DNA of 64,000 nt from Rhodamnia argentea (lineage: Eukaryota; Streptophyta; Magnoliopsida; Myrtales; Myrtaceae). The notes beneath the pieces were generated by a model, which searched no databases, was not told the origin of the DNA, and saw only the letters and a program-made list of their open reading frames with translations. Position 1 is the first letter of the stretch. The number at the start of each line of letters is the position of its first letter. A program made the translations under genes and the position numbers. The stretch is taken from assembly GCF_020921035.1 (NCBI RefSeq), contig NC_063157.1, forward strand, positions 8,158,001 to 8,222,000, in the 5' to 3' direction. Shown here in pieces: positions 37,617-51,384 of the stretch.

Positions 37617-39808
37617 TTAGGTGGCAGCAGGATCATTTATCACACCCAAGAAATCATCCTTAATGGTGCCAATGCAGAACTGCAAACAACAAATGAACAA
37701 AATATCAGATACGCTAGCTTGAATTAAACATAGATCAGTTGACCGACATAATCAACTGCATGCTGATATGCCACTACTAAAGTTGCATGATACATGCACT
37801 ATCAACCAACTAATAAATCCCACTTACCGAATCAAGATTCCAAATTTTTGAGACTTGAAAAAAGGAACTACAATTTCCTATCGTCTTATATGTCAGAGGG
37901 ATTATCTTTCGAGGGAGTTCTCAGTCACTCAAGAGACCTTCCGACTCGTTTGAAATTCTTAAGCTAAAGGAGGTCACATGTCAGACAACGTGTTCCTAGT
38001 GAAGAGAACGCTCTGGTTGGAAGGACGAAAGCAATTACTATGGCCCTCCATTAGTAGCAGAGTTACCTATGACTCTTCCGTGCTACTTAAAGCAAAACTT
38101 TCAGCAGATAGACTTTAAAAGGAGTTTTAGTGATCCAAATACTAGATGAGCTATCTACAATTCTGAAGCAAAAGCTTTCTCAGTACACTTCTGGAAACTT
38201 GTTTGGATAAAAGAAGGTAGTTGCACTAATTATCTTACTGCTTCAAAGTAAAATATTGATCAAAATTAGGCATATGATAGAAGACAGAAGTGAGCTGAAG
38301 TGAAGAAAGTGTGAGAATGCAAGGGAGTATAGGATAACAATAGAAAGCCATACTATCTCGGTCGCATCTACGCGAGTCCCAATTATCTTTAGTCTTACTT
38401 CACTGTCCTTCTGGATTTTTACCTGAAAGAAATCATAGAAAACTTCAACAATTATATACACCTGAAGACATAGTTTGCCCCTTTGAAAAACATACCGATC
38501 CATCTGATGTTGTATAGTTTGGCATGTCTCCAGATTGGAACTCCATGTCATCTGGAATCAACTGAAACACCAAGATGATGATTTACAGTATAAGTAGTTG
38601 AAAATAAAAGCAAAAGACACGCATTGACGAGTAGTTCTATCTCTCTTTTCTTGACAAGTAATTCAAATGCATGAGAAAGTAAGAAAGCATAGAAACTGGT
38701 CCACAAAAACTCACCGGAAAATTACATTATGAGAAGAGTGCATAAAAAGATTCTGAGGAGCAAAAGCTCGAGCAAGTTAGAGACTTACATGGTTTGAAAC
38801 AAAAATCTGAACAGGACCAGCTTCGGCAAAAAATCCCATCTGTGTAAAAGGATGGTTACTAATCTTCACAATTGTATCTTCACACAACAGGATCATTATT
38901 AAACATGAATATAAAAGAAACTCGTCACCTTGTTCACCATTGTGACAACAGCTTCTAATATCTCCCCTTTGAAGGGCCTAAACACAACGCACTGGTACTT
39001 CACAGGAAATGTCACGTATCCCGTCCCTTCTCGAATCAATCCTTTCCCAATGTTCTCGATACCAGTAATCGCCACCACGAAACCATGCCTACCACTGTAG
39101 CAAAAAATGGATCACATGATGCCGCAGGAGTGGTGAAATAACGAGTTTTCTCTCCGATGGCCATGCCTCCACTGCCCCCACTACATCAACTTTAAGCATT
39201 CTAAAAGAGCTATGACCACACCCAATCTTGCTCTAAAGAAAGAAAAGGAAGCAACAGCAACCTAAACGAGAGAGTGGACAGAAGAAAAGGAAAGAACTTT
39301 TACTATCTATTGCCCATTCAATTACCCGTGATGAGGAATTAGAAATCTGCTCCTCTCGGAAATCAAGCAGCGCTTTTAAACTGAAAACCTCAACACTTGA
39401 CAGAGGCAAAATACCTTCAATTGCCCTAATTTTTTACCCTGCTCTCCAATCCAAATTACAAGTTAATTGTTTCTTCGGAGGCACAGAGAGTGCAAGGCGA
39501 AACTAAAATCGAAGCCTCTGGCGAATCAAATTCCGCAAGCCTATGCAGGAATCGAACATTGTTCACAGAACGCACAGGGCAGGAATAGATAAAATTGGCG
39601 ACTGATGCTGGAACTACTACACAAACGGCAGAAACTCACAGATTAAGGAGCGAAAAAAACAAAAAAAAGAGCGGTCGATTGAAGAAGAGAACCTGCAAGT
39701 CCCCTCGACATCCTTCATGAGCTTGGCGACGAGGTTGTCGCGGAGGCTGCGACCGAAGAAACGAGGGTGGAGTTGCATGTTCCTCTCCAAAACGATGTGG
39801 AAGAACAT
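37617..39808 (-). CDS. NRPB7: RNA polymerase II subunit RPB7
   Basis: Subunit 7 of nuclear RNA polymerase II, which with RPB4 forms the stalk that binds emerging RNA. Six exons on the minus strand: 39808-39693, 39094-38929, 38839-38789, 38561-38496, 38422-38354 and 37679-37617, giving 176 aa, exactly the plant RPB7 length. The tip domain starts [19 protein letters not shown]; the S1/OB domain follows ([41 protein letters not shown]). It ends with [26 protein letters not shown] and DPAAT. The frame runs without breaks across all junctions. The NRPD7/NRPE7 paralogs of Pol IV and V are similar, but these motifs fit the Pol II form best. Confidence 0.95.
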
Positions 39809-40300
39809 CTTTCCTCTTTCCCCTTTCCTTCTTTTCTCTCCGCCCTTCCGACTGAGATTCTTACGGTTGCAGTTCAGAAGCAGACTTGAAGCCAAACTCC
39901 AGCTTTATGCCGAAGGCAAGAAGGGAGCGGGATGATGGGTTTCGCTTGACTCAGCACATGGAGGGCGGTTCGGGGCGTGCTCGTTGCTCCGCGAAAAACC
40001 AGCGCCGCATCCGATGAAGCTCCTTTTATAGTGCCCTTAACCTCCACAAGAGGAAATGGCAGCGTTCTTGAGATCGATTTGTAGGAGGGAAACGAGCAGA
40101 ACGGTGGCGTTTTAATCACAAAAGGGACGGTGTCATCACAATTGAAAAGCCGGGGGAACCAATCTCCCAATTTCCTCCCTGAGTTAAGTGTTTAAGTTCA
40201 TTCAGTGCCTTCATACGAGCACCTTCTAGCTCTCGAAGACTATACAAAGCGTAAAAAGAGTGGGCCTAATCCCCTAAAAAAAAATTTCAACTCACAAGCC
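39809..40300. other. upstream region of RPB7
   Basis: Probable promoter and 5' leader (read leftwards). A 98-codon minus-strand open stretch at 39874-40170 resembles nothing I know. Confidence 0.5.
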
Positions 40301-40845
40301 ATCCAACACTGGAGAAGACCAAACTGGACAGTGGCATCCCCCCCAATCCGGTACCCTCAAACTCAACGTCCATGGCTCCTTCCGTTGAGGCAACACAACT
40401 AGCGCTATCACGGGTATTCTTCGAGACCACCAGGGATGTTGATGCTGCGGTTTCGCCTAGACGGTGCACGCCACTAAGCCGGAGCAAGTGGAAGCCCTAG
40501 CTTGTCGGACCGCCCTCCAGTTTTGTATTGATCAACGGAGGTTGCAAGATCCTTCCGCTTCCAGCATTCAGCAGGTAATTATTGAATTAGATCGTAGCCA
40601 CATTGTTGCCGATCTCGAGCGATTTCGCCGTTCGCCTTCAACCGCCTTCACCGAGGGTATCACCGAGAGTGTCGACAACAATGCGTCATCCCGAACATCC
40701 ACTCCCATCCTACACGATTGCCTTCAACTCATGGACCGGGCTTTGTTACTTTTGGGCTTTCAATATTGCCCAAGGGAGCAGAATCGGGCCGCGCATTGGC
40801 TGTGTCAAGCCGAGCAACGTGGGTCTTTATCTAGTGACTAGCTTG
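40300..40845 (+). pseudogene. RNase-H-like domain relic (retroelement type)
   Basis: Plus-strand translations across frames give the plan of the plant RVT_3 RNase-H-like domain found in non-LTR retrotransposons and their solo derivatives: 'SGTLKLNVHGSF' (normally LKLNVDGSF), then 'GILRDHQG', then KPEQVEALACRTALQF, then VIIELDRSHIVADL and finally CPREQNRAAHWLCQ. The first catalytic Asp is changed to His, two stops and at least one frameshift lie in the first third, and no reverse transcriptase is next to it. Confidence 0.75.
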
Positions 40846-41557
40846 TCTCACTCCCCTCTGTACTCGGGGCCATTCTCTTCTTTGGGGCCCATCCGAGTTG
40901 TACATATCTCCCAACTTAGCAATAAAGCTGCTCATTTCGACCAAAAAAAAAAAAAAAAAACTCTTATCCAAATTTTTTCTTATTACTATAACAAATTTTC
41001 AATTTTAGATGCAGTCCCATAAGAAACCCTCAATTTTAGTTCCAGTACTAATTTTACCATAAATATTTTTTTGACTCATAAAAAAATCACAACTTTAGGT
41101 TCAATTTCAATTTTACTCTAATTTTTTATTTTTCTCACAAATGACCACCAATTTTTACTTAAGTATTAAATCTGCCTCCCTTGACTCTCCTCAAAATAGC
41201 TCTTAGGTATTTTGCGCTCCATCTTCGATCTCTTGTGCTTGAAAATGTTCCATCTCTCGCGTTCATAGAGCTCTCACTCGGGATGCTCGAGTAGCTTGTG
41301 CTTTGAGAGTTTTCCATTCCTTAGTTATCAACGAGAAATTTTGGATGGAGAGTTAATGGAAGAAGATTTGTGATTCAAGAAAAATTTTGTGAATTTTTTA
41401 TGAGAATGTAAAATTTTAAGGGTAAAATTATGACTGGACGATAAAATTGGAACAAGAGCTAAAGTTTGGATTTTTTATAGGACAAAAAAATTTAGGGTAG
41501 ATTTGGACATGACATAAAGTTGCGGGTTTTTTATGGAACAAAAAAAGTTTAGGATAA
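40846..41557. other. AT-rich spacer
   Basis: No gene. A poly-A run at about 40942 follows the RNase-H relic, which would fit the 3' end of a retroposed element. The phrases 'ggtaaaattatgac' and 'tttaggtagatttgg' repeat loosely. Confidence 0.45.
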
Positions 41558-43448
41558 TGTGATGACCCGAAAATATTAGTTAGCTTATCTAGAAACATTA
41601 TTGGATAATTATGAGGTAAAAATCAGGAGACAGGGCTACACGGTATATTTTATTTTGGGTACAGTAGGGTCTTGAATATGTGAAATTGGGACCGGGGGAG
41701 GCTATTGAGGGTGAGGTGGCCACGTGGAAGGCCATGTGGTCGTGCGTGGTGAAGCGGTGGACCACGTGTCACGCCCGGACACTTGGTCGCCAACCGCACG
41801 TCCACATGGCCGGCGTGATTCATCCGCAAGCAGCTCAAGTTGCCGACGCGTTATAAGGCGACTCTACCGCAAGCCGACCGGACTAAGCCGATTGAGTTAT
41901 TATAAATAGAAATCGACGTCGGTTCATGCAGTAGCTCTTGTTAGAAACTTCTCTCATTACTCTGCACGATTGCCACCGCACGCCGTCTATCTACCGGAGC
42001 AGATCGCATTCGTTTGTCCCATAGCCCTAGCCGTCACCGCCGTTCGTTCACTACCCTTCGTTTGCCACCCGTCGCTCGTTGTCCATTTGTCGTTTTGAAA
42101 ATTGAAATTTTTGAATCCAGGAGAGTGGATTTCTAACTTTTATGATTTGTTTGAAATGGCATTAGAATCATTCGTCAATAGTTTGAAAACTGGATCGTAT
42201 TCTTGAAATTTCACTTGATATGCTTGATTTCTACATTGTTGGGTTTTTCTGAAAAGAATATGATCATGGATACGAATGATTCATTCATTTTATAAAACTT
42301 TTGAATGCCAATGAAGGCAATATTGCATATGTATGCATGGCATGGCATATCATGATGAGACAAAGTGAAACACTTGTCGTGCGTCTATCCAACGTTATAC
42401 CGCCATGAGGTTTATCTGGTGATGCCCCATGGGAGCCAAACATAATTCAGAATGTTCTCCGATGCTTTTTGATGGTCGGGGATGCCTCCGGCCTTGGGAG
42501 CTTGAGATGCCTCTGGAGTGAGGGAGTGTATCCCCGAGAACGGCACACCGGCATGAGGTTTATCTGTGAAGGAGCCGAAGATTGCATTGCATACAAATTC
42601 ATGAGATTTTGGAAAGAAACTTTGTTGGAAATGCCTAAGATGCATGCATTTGGAATTATGAATTGTTGATATGGTATTCCAATTTCAATGCTTGCATTTT
42701 ATTGAGTTAGACGTTCATTTATGGGGCATTAGCTTACTGTTATCGAATTGCGGTTTTTCAAATAGCAAAAATGCCACTGGTTAGTCCCGCTTCACCAATT
42801 TTGTGTTAAGGAGTCCCCTAGGAATGTATCTCATCCTGGGAGGACTATGTGGATGCAGACCATCATGATGTGAAGTTTAAGAAACTGAGTAGTACCATAT
42901 CAATCGAGGTAGCATTGATGTCTGCCCTAGTCTTGTATCATTCCGTGGCACTGTATATGGTTGGTGAGGACAACGTGCTTCCGGGTCCTCTCCCGTTTGT
43001 TGAGGATGATGATGATGCTGGTGAAGGGTAGTGGTGAGAAGGAGTAGTTATGGGAAATGGGATAGCTTGCTCATGTTTTCAGCGGAGTTGTGGTTGTGAG
43101 ATGTTAACCATTTTTGGTTATATATAGTCGTTGACTGGCTTGGATGGTTGTTTTTTGATCCCGCTTCCTAGATGTTTGACTGTGGTTGTAAACTGAATCA
43201 AATTCCTTGTAAATATATTTGATGAAATAAATGGTTGAATTCTAAGATATGTGGTTTGGTTAGTGAAACCATGAAAGGCCATATCCTTGGATTAGGCATG
43301 TCTATCATTGGTGTTTGAAATTTAATATGCACTTGTTATATATAGCCAATTATTTATTTGATTAGAGCTTCCGTATATGCCAAATTATGATGAAAAATTA
43401 AAGCAAAGAACGTAAGTCATAGGGCTGTGGTGTGTACGGGACGTCACA
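41558..43448 (+). mobile_element. probable solo LTR (Ty3/gypsy type)
   Basis: The block starts TGTGATGACCCGAAAAT and ends GGGACGTCACA, which fits the ends of many Ty3/gypsy chromovirus LTRs. It contains a TATA box (ttataaata at about 41900) and no retroelement protein. Flanks are GATAA before and GGTAA after, an imperfect 5-bp duplication. Length is about 1.89 kb. Short open stretches inside (for example 42849-43031) are not recognisable genes. Confidence 0.65.
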
Positions 43449-45665
43449 GGTAAAATTAGGACTGAACCTACAGTTATAGGAAAAAAGGTTTTTCAACAGA
43501 CAAAAGATAGAATTGAGAACAAGAGCTAAAACTAAGTATTTTTTAGGATATTAGGCCTGAAAAAGTATGACTGACTTTTGATTGTTTTTGCTGTCACAAA
43601 AACCCCACTATTAGACTGGCCGGGCACCTTATAAAATTAATGTGTGTGTATGTGTACATACATACATACTCGATTCTAACATGTTCTTGAATACGAAATA
43701 TATTTACAACTTGACGTAGTATTTAGCAAATACAAATTTGCAAATCAAAATCTCGATAAATTTAGTGTTGTTCTTTCAATAAAACGAAGACGGCAAAATG
43801 AAAAAAATGGTCTATTACATACTTTCAATTTTGGTCTCCGTACTTTATCTGGTGTTAGATTTGATCATTAAATTAATCTTCATTCAATAATTTCAGGATA
43901 TGCTGAGATGAAGTAGAATAAAAAAAATCACTAGTTGGTCCACGCACTTTTGCTCGCCATCAATTTTAGCCCCTGCGACATATCTTTTACCATCCTTAAA
44001 CTAGTTTTGGGCCCTATTATTTTGACAAACTTTATATTCCGTTTTTTCCTCAAATTTAAAAAAAAAAAAAAACGTTGCTAAGTGCCAAAGATTAACATGA
44101 AATGTCAGACGTTTCTTATTGGTACAGAAATTGATGACCCCAAAGCAGTTTTTTATGAGAGGTCAACACTTGAGTGTTGCTTTTGAGGAATTTGGCCCAT
44201 GAGGGCCGGGCTGGATCGTTACATTTTGGCGACATATGTCATCGTTTTTTCACTGGTCATTGAAAAAATTTCAATTAAAGACCTGAAATAAGGTGTGTTG
44301 AGTTGTATCATATGGTTCTATCCAAATTGACTCGTATTACTCATTTATGACCCATTTATTATAATGCAAATTTCTCCTCCCATAACCGATTGGACCCATA
44401 TTGCTAAAAGACTTACATATTTAATCTAATTTAGAAAAAATGTTTCTTATAAATTTTTGTTAAAAATTATATTGCTAATACATTGTGGACAGATTTTATA
44501 ATTTAATAAAAAATAATAAAAATCTGATTTTTTTATTTTTTATTTTATTTTTTATTTTTTTTCCTTCTAATTCTAGCGAGGGTCTGCCGGTTGGTCATGA
44601 GGGTCGCTCGACCCTCGCCAACCACAAGCGAGGGCAAGCGACCACCGTGAGATTTCGCTGAAAATAAAGTAAAAGAAAGAAAAAAAATGAAAAAAAATTC
44701 AAACAAAAAGTTAAAAAAATTAAAAAATTAAGAAATGATCTATTTATTATGACTCAGTTGATATAATTAGGTATATCATTTATGACCCATTTAAAATTTA
44801 CTTTAAATCCATTTGTTAAGTAACCTATTTATGATTCACTCAATATTATTTTTAAAATTTAAGACAATCCATTTATCACCTACACCATTAAATATTAGTT
44901 TTAAACCCATTTTGCAACATCTACCAAAATGGGATCATTTAAAAAAAAGGATTAGAGTGATATTTTAAATAAAGATCTGAATCGGTCAAATTAATCTTAA
45001 ATAAGAGTCTAACCAGTTAATTAAATGATGATTTGCATGGACAGTTAAAGATGCTCATGTCAGAAGTTCATCTCCAACGCTTACTCAGCAAATTCTCTCT
45101 GCACTTGGATGATTACATAAAATTACCTTAAAATGGATATAAAAAAAAAATGTCACAATGGATAAAATTTGTAGCAAAATAAAGTAGGAATTACCAAAAT
45201 TGAACCTGAGCAATAGCACATGGATCATTTCTGTAATTCCTGTTCGACTTTTTTTGATTTATTTCATGATCGTCCCTCGTTCATCTTTGGCATCAAGTCA
45301 GGCTAGTCAGCATTTTCCCTCAAAATTTGGACGTCATGAAATTAGAATTGGATCTTAACAAAGTACGGAAAAAGATCAAAATCGAACGTGGACAATAATA
45401 GTACATGGACCATGTACTCGCTTCACTGCTATCCACTGCTACGAACGAGATCGCTAAATTTCTGAGCAGCAGTGACGCGTGGGAAAGGGAGATGATGAAC
45501 TGAGAACGACGTACGTTACATTGCACAAAGTACTCATCGTTACACTTGTTATTTCGTTTCATGGACAGCGAGCGGGACTCGACTACACCAGACTACACTT
45601 AACATTTTTATTGTCTCCACATAGCATTGTGGATGCATGCGGGTGTGCGGAATTCTAAGCGAGCT
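43449..45665. other. intergenic with one degraded MITE-like repeat
   Basis: AT-rich. From about 44290 to 44940 lies a palindromic-looking element: phrases such as 'catttatgacccattta' recur on both sides of a GC-rich core at 44575-44655 built from 'gagggt' and its complement 'accctc'. No coding sequence recognised elsewhere. Confidence 0.5.
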
Positions 45666-46841
45666 TTAAGCTAACCCAACACCCGGCCTGTGGTAAAGAC
45701 GTGTCTCTGCATACGGCGGCGGTGGGGTGTAGTAGGACGGAGGCGGGTTGGAGTACGAAGGTGGCGATGAAGAGTATGGTGGAGGCTGATAGGATGGAGG
45801 AGATGGCGGAGGTTGGTAGGTAGGAGGTGGGGGCCGATAGGATGGAGGTGGCGGTTGATAGGATGGAGGCGGGTTGGAGTATGAAGGTGGCGACGAAGAA
45901 TATGGTGGAGGTGGAGGCTGATAGGATGGAGGTGGGTTGGAATGTGAAGGTGGCGATGAAGAATATGGCGGAGGCGGAGGCGGGGGCGGGGGCTGATAGG
46001 ATGGAGGTGGCGGTTGATAGGATGGAGGAGATGGCGGTGGTTGGTAGGTTGGAGGTGGGGGTTGGTAGGATGGAGGAGATGGTGGAGGTTGGTAGGATGG
46101 AGGAGGTTGCTGTGGCGGAGGCTGCCTGTACGGTGGAGAGTATGGCGGTGGATGTCTTGGAGAAGGCGGAGGGTAATGGCGAGCTGGTGGTGGATGCCGG
46201 TGAGATGATGGAGGGTGTCTGGGGTAGGGTGTCCGGGAGGGTGGCGGCGGCTGCCCATAGGATGGTGGTGGAGGCCGGTGTCTTGGGGAGGGTGGCGGAG
46301 GATGCCTCCGGGAGGGTGGTGGAGGCTGTCCATAGGATGGTGGCGGAGGATGCCTTCTGGAAGGTGGCCTCCCATGGGATGGAGGTGGAGGCGGATATCC
46401 ATAGGAGTGCGGAGGAGGATGTTCGTGGGAGGGAGGAGGATACCTTCGGGAGGGCGGTTTCACTCGAGACGGTGGTGGAGGGTATCTGAGCGAGGGCGGC
46501 GGAGGCTGTCTCTGAGACGGCGGTGGAGGGTTCCCATAGGAAGGCGGGGGACTCGGCTGAGGGGGTGGGGACCCCCCATAGGGTGGAGGGTGAAACACTG
46601 GCGGCGGCGACTGTCCGTACGGCGGGGGAGAACCATATTGAGGAGGCGGAGGAGAGCCATAACTATAAGGCGGACTCCCATAAGAGGCTTTGTCGTCGCT
46701 AGAGACGTCACCTCCCAGATTAGCAACGGCGGGATCTCCAGCGACGGCACCAAGAGAAAGAGCGGCGGTGCGCTCAAACAGGAGCACCACCACCACCACC
46801 ACCACCACCAAAATGCGAAGACACCAAGCAAGCCTCTTCAT
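45666..46841 (-). CDS. proline-rich extensin-like cell wall protein
   Basis: 391 aa, single exon. Begins MKRLAWCLRILVVVVVVVVL, a typical secretory signal peptide, then a short acidic spacer (GGDVSSDDKASYG). Almost the whole remainder is Pro/Ser/Tyr/His repeats: YGSPPP, SYGQPPPPS, RRHPPPPS and, from about residue 230, many SYQPPPPSYQPPP units. A few SPPP blocks could be hydroxylated and glycosylated, but the SPPPP-YVY cross-linking pattern of classical extensins is weak, so a PRP/chimeric HRGP is the better label. Ends YAETRLYHRPGVGLA. It would be exported to the wall. A TATTTAAA box lies about 107 bp upstream of the ATG. The open frames on the opposite strand are shadows of the repeats. Confidence 0.85.
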   Translation of the reverse strand: MKRLAWCLRILVVVVVVVVLLFERTAALSLGAVAGDPAVANLGGDVSSDDKASYGSPPYSYGSPPPPQYGSPPPYGQSPPPVFHPPPYGGSPPPQPSPPPSYGNPPPPSQRQPPPPSLRYPPPPSRVKPPSRRYPPPSHEHPPPHSYGYPPPPPSHGRPPSRRHPPPPSYGQPPPPSRRHPPPPSPRHRPPPPSYGQPPPPSRTPYPRHPPSSHRHPPPARHYPPPSPRHPPPYSPPYRQPPPQQPPPSYQPPPSPPSYQPPPPTYQPPPSPPSYQPPPPSYQPPPPPPPPPYSSSPPSHSNPPPSYQPPPPPYSSSPPSYSNPPPSYQPPPPSYRPPPPTYQPPPSPPSYQPPPYSSSPPSYSNPPPSYYTPPPPYAETRLYHRPGVGLA

Positions 46842-46947
46842 TTCTCAAACCTTCTCGCTCGAGCATAGCCTGCCGCTTGAGCTTTGGAATTAGTGGGAGA
46901 AAGAGCGAACGGAGCGAGCGAGCAAAGAGATCAAATCCCGACGAGGG

Positions 46948-46955
46948 TTTAAATA
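46948..46955 (-). promoter_or_regulatory. TATA box of the proline-rich protein gene
   Basis: TATTTAAA on the minus strand, 107 bp upstream of the ATG at 46841, in a GC-rich promoter. Position fits a TATA box with a leader of about 70-80 nt. Confidence 0.55.
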
Positions 46956-48054
46956 CTGCACTGGCTCGAGGGCCTCATCCCCGCCCATCCCGGCGGGGGT
47001 GGGTTGGCATGCAACATGCAAAACATACGGAGGAATACTGGGAAGGGAAGGAGGGATGACCCGAGCCACTTTGGTACACGTGGCTTCGTTGCAGGACGAC
47101 GGAGGCTCGATAGGGCTCCACGTGTGACCCCGCTCGTTCTCATCCGACGCGGCGGGTCCCCATTTTCTTTTTTTTTGGCTTCTTTTGCGTCGCTGGGGGA
47201 GAAGAGTGCCCGATAAATTTGACTCTTTGAGTTTGAACCCCTCGTCACGAAAACTTTGAAAAGCAAAACATAGTGGGGGGCGAGGAGAGACCGACGGCCA
47301 CGTTCCTCGGGAACCGTGTCCTACTCCCGAAAGAGTCCGATGGCCGTGAAGTCATGCCCCACATTTCCCCACGCACGCTGCATTAAAACCTGACGTACCC
47401 TCCCCGGGCCCGCAGAGAACGGCGTGTTGCCCCTTTCTTCTGGATTTTATCTCTTTTCAGACTGAGATTGAGAAAGAGTCCCTCTAGGCCTTGGTTTCGG
47501 TTTCACCGCCCCATCCCTGATCTTAGTACAAACGAGCCCTAATTCGCGTTTGATCAGGAAACGATCACACGCGTCTACACAAGCGCGCTAGTTTAGAGGA
47601 AAGAAGACAAAACATGGGATAAAACCAAATTTGGCCAAACCAGCCTTTCCATACGACTCATCCGAAGCTGAAGAGTCCTAAGTTCGTCCCTTTTGACACA
47701 GCAGATATAAATGATGGAGAGGTAGCTTCTCTTTTACATAAGGTCATCAATGTATGGCATAGAGATGCTGAAAAACATTAACTCCTCCTTGGAGTTTCTC
47801 AAGGTTATTACCTTCAGCTTCTGATCACTGTTAACTATGTCAGTGATCGATGGGATAGAATCAGGAAAAATATAAATCTCCGCGGCATAGAAAATTAATG
47901 AAGGCAAGCTATTGGATCTTCTTCAGCAGAAAGACACTAGAAATGAAACGACTTCCCTACTGAAATCAATTGATGTTTTGAAGATCCTTGCAGGCACCAA
48001 CAGCATTTGAAAGACAGCTTTTTCTTGAACCTTGCATCACGGATGAGTTGCGTT
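46956..48054. other. intergenic
   Basis: Promoter side of the proline-rich protein gene (read leftwards), then mixed sequence with no recognised gene up to the start of the duplicated Rab block. Confidence 0.5.
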
Positions 48055-48345
48055 GCGCGGGTGCAAACACCGAAAATTTACCGCTATATGGTGTTGGTGT
48101 GGTGGGTGGTGCGACGGCTCAATCAAACGTTCTTGCCTCAACGAATCGATGTTACCAAATGCATTCTAAAGATCGTGGAAAATGATTGGTCTCCAACTGA
48201 AAGGAGGAGAAATTCCATGAGCAATGCCAATGCATGTAAACAACTCTACACCTTGTGGAAAAAAAAAAACCAAAGAATGAAAAGACCCTACTCGTAATCT
48301 ACTAGCCGAGAAGTCCTTCTGTGGTAATCTTGACGACGGACACCT

Positions 48346-49577
<1,232 letters not shown>

Positions 49578-50617
49578 AACCTTTTCTCCTCTCCGAGCTC
49601 CCGCAAACCTATCATATCCATTAGATAACAAACTCAGATTTAAAAAAAAAAAAAAAGAACCACTTAAAGACCTCCAAGATTCACACATTCATGCCCATGC
49701 AAGCAAGCGAAAAAAGACATGGCGGATCTTGAAACCCTAGGCATGAACGACGAACGAAGCTGACAATGAAGTAAAAGACCGCACCTCCGAAGAGGGGATG
49801 CTCGGAGTGAGGGAATCGAAAATGGGAAATGATTCCGAGGGTGAACAGTAAGGAATTGAAGGATCTTAGAGGATTATCGCCTCAGAAAGAGGAGGAAAAA
49901 GATCAGAAACGAGTGTTGATGATTGACGTTGCTAACTGGTTCGCTTTCGAAATCTTGAAGAAGACGGAAGAAAGATAACTGTGCGAGAGGTGATTTTTTC
50001 AAAACGGCCAAGCTTAAATAGCCGATAGCCTGGCGGCAATCCATCGAATAAAAAAAAAAATACAATTTCGATTTGAATTTTATTAACGAGTGTTCCAAAA
50101 CCGTATTAAAATGCTCCGTATTTGATTTCTGAGAAATGAGCTGCGTTTATCACCAGTCATTGAAAATTCGTGGAAAGTTGCAATATTTTTTAATTTGATT
50201 GTTTAACAAATGTCGGGTAACACTTTTTGACAAAAGTGTATAAATTTAATGACAAAACTTTGAATCCAATCGGATAGAATATGATTAACACAAAAATAAC
50301 GCGAACGAATCCATGTTTTATGAGAAAAAAAACAAGATTTACGATTATATTGGCTTAGTCTACTATTGTTTGAAGATTACACAATACGATCACATGTTAA
50401 TTCTCGAACCTTATAAAAAAGAAAGTGATAAGACATGGACGGATAGATGATGATAGTTGTACCTTAACAGAGGAAAAGATACGTTTAAATTAGATTGATA
50501 CGAATTGTCCACATCTTATGAATTTCATCCTACTTTGCGCAATGCGCGTATCTCACTTTTGATTGATGGTTTATATAATGTGCCACTACCAAATAATGAA
50601 TCCATCAAATAAAATAC

Positions 50618-51016
50618 GGGAAAATTACCAAAAAAGTCATAAACCTATTGTAATTATGTCAATTCAGTCATAAACTTTTTTTTTGGCCAATTCAGTCCAA
50701 AACCTTTTGCAATTATGTCAATTCAATCTATCTTGCCAATTTTGGCTGGCCGGCGGCAGCTGATCGACGACATAATATTTTAATATTAATTTATATTTTG
50801 GAATTTTTTATTTTCTTTTTCTTTCTTATTTTTTTTCTCTTCTCTCTTCTTCTTCTTACTGGCCAAAGGAAGGAGAAGAGGGGAGAAAAAAAAAAGATAA
50901 TTATAATATTATGTCGTTGGCTGGCGTTCACGTCAGTGCTGGCCGGCCAAAATTGGCTGGATGAACCGAATTGGCACAATTATAATAGATTTATGACTTT
51001 TTTGGTAAGTTTCTCT
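50618..51016. mobile_element. MITE (MULE-like), inserted after the Rab duplication
   Basis: About 400 bp with inverted ends: GGGAAAATTACCAAAAAAGT on the left and the complement of GAGAAACTTACCAAAAAAGT on the right; similarity continues for about 45 bp inwards. The arms hold 'caattcagtcataaac' phrases and the GC-rich core has 'ggctggccggc'. Flanks ATAAAATAC (50609-50617) and AAAAAATAC (51017-51025) agree at 8 of 9 positions. The right-hand duplicate has an empty site (ATAAAATGC near 56394). Confidence 0.85.
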
Positions 51017-51384
51017 AAAAAATACCTTTTTCTTGAAATAGGCAGCCTAGCAACTTCGACCAAAACAATATGATAAGAACAAAGTGATTTTTGGGGCCAT
51101 AAATCAATTGATCCATAATAATGTATAACCACATGGGACGATTTTTTTTATATCTAAATAGTTAAATAAGTGCATCACATTCGAGTAATCGCTGAGAATT
51201 ATTTCACATCGCATTGCAAATCAAATAATTGTTATAGTTGTAGCTTATAACTGAAATGATAAAACGACTTCAAATTCACATCATAGTCTAATTCTAAGGA
51301 AAAAGTCATTGCACTGGGATTTACTACAACAAATGCAGAACGAATTCCAAATTTAAGCTCTAGAAGCCCCCGGATTTCAAAAAG

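Noticed and set aside
46781-46811. CAC repeat as a polyhistidine-coding stretch on the plus strand
   Set aside because: On the coding (minus) strand it is GTG and encodes the Val run of the signal peptide.
45671-46868. Long open frames on the other phases and strand of the proline-rich gene
   Set aside because: They are by-products of the repetitive CCN/GGN sequence. Only the 391-aa frame has a signal peptide and sensible composition.
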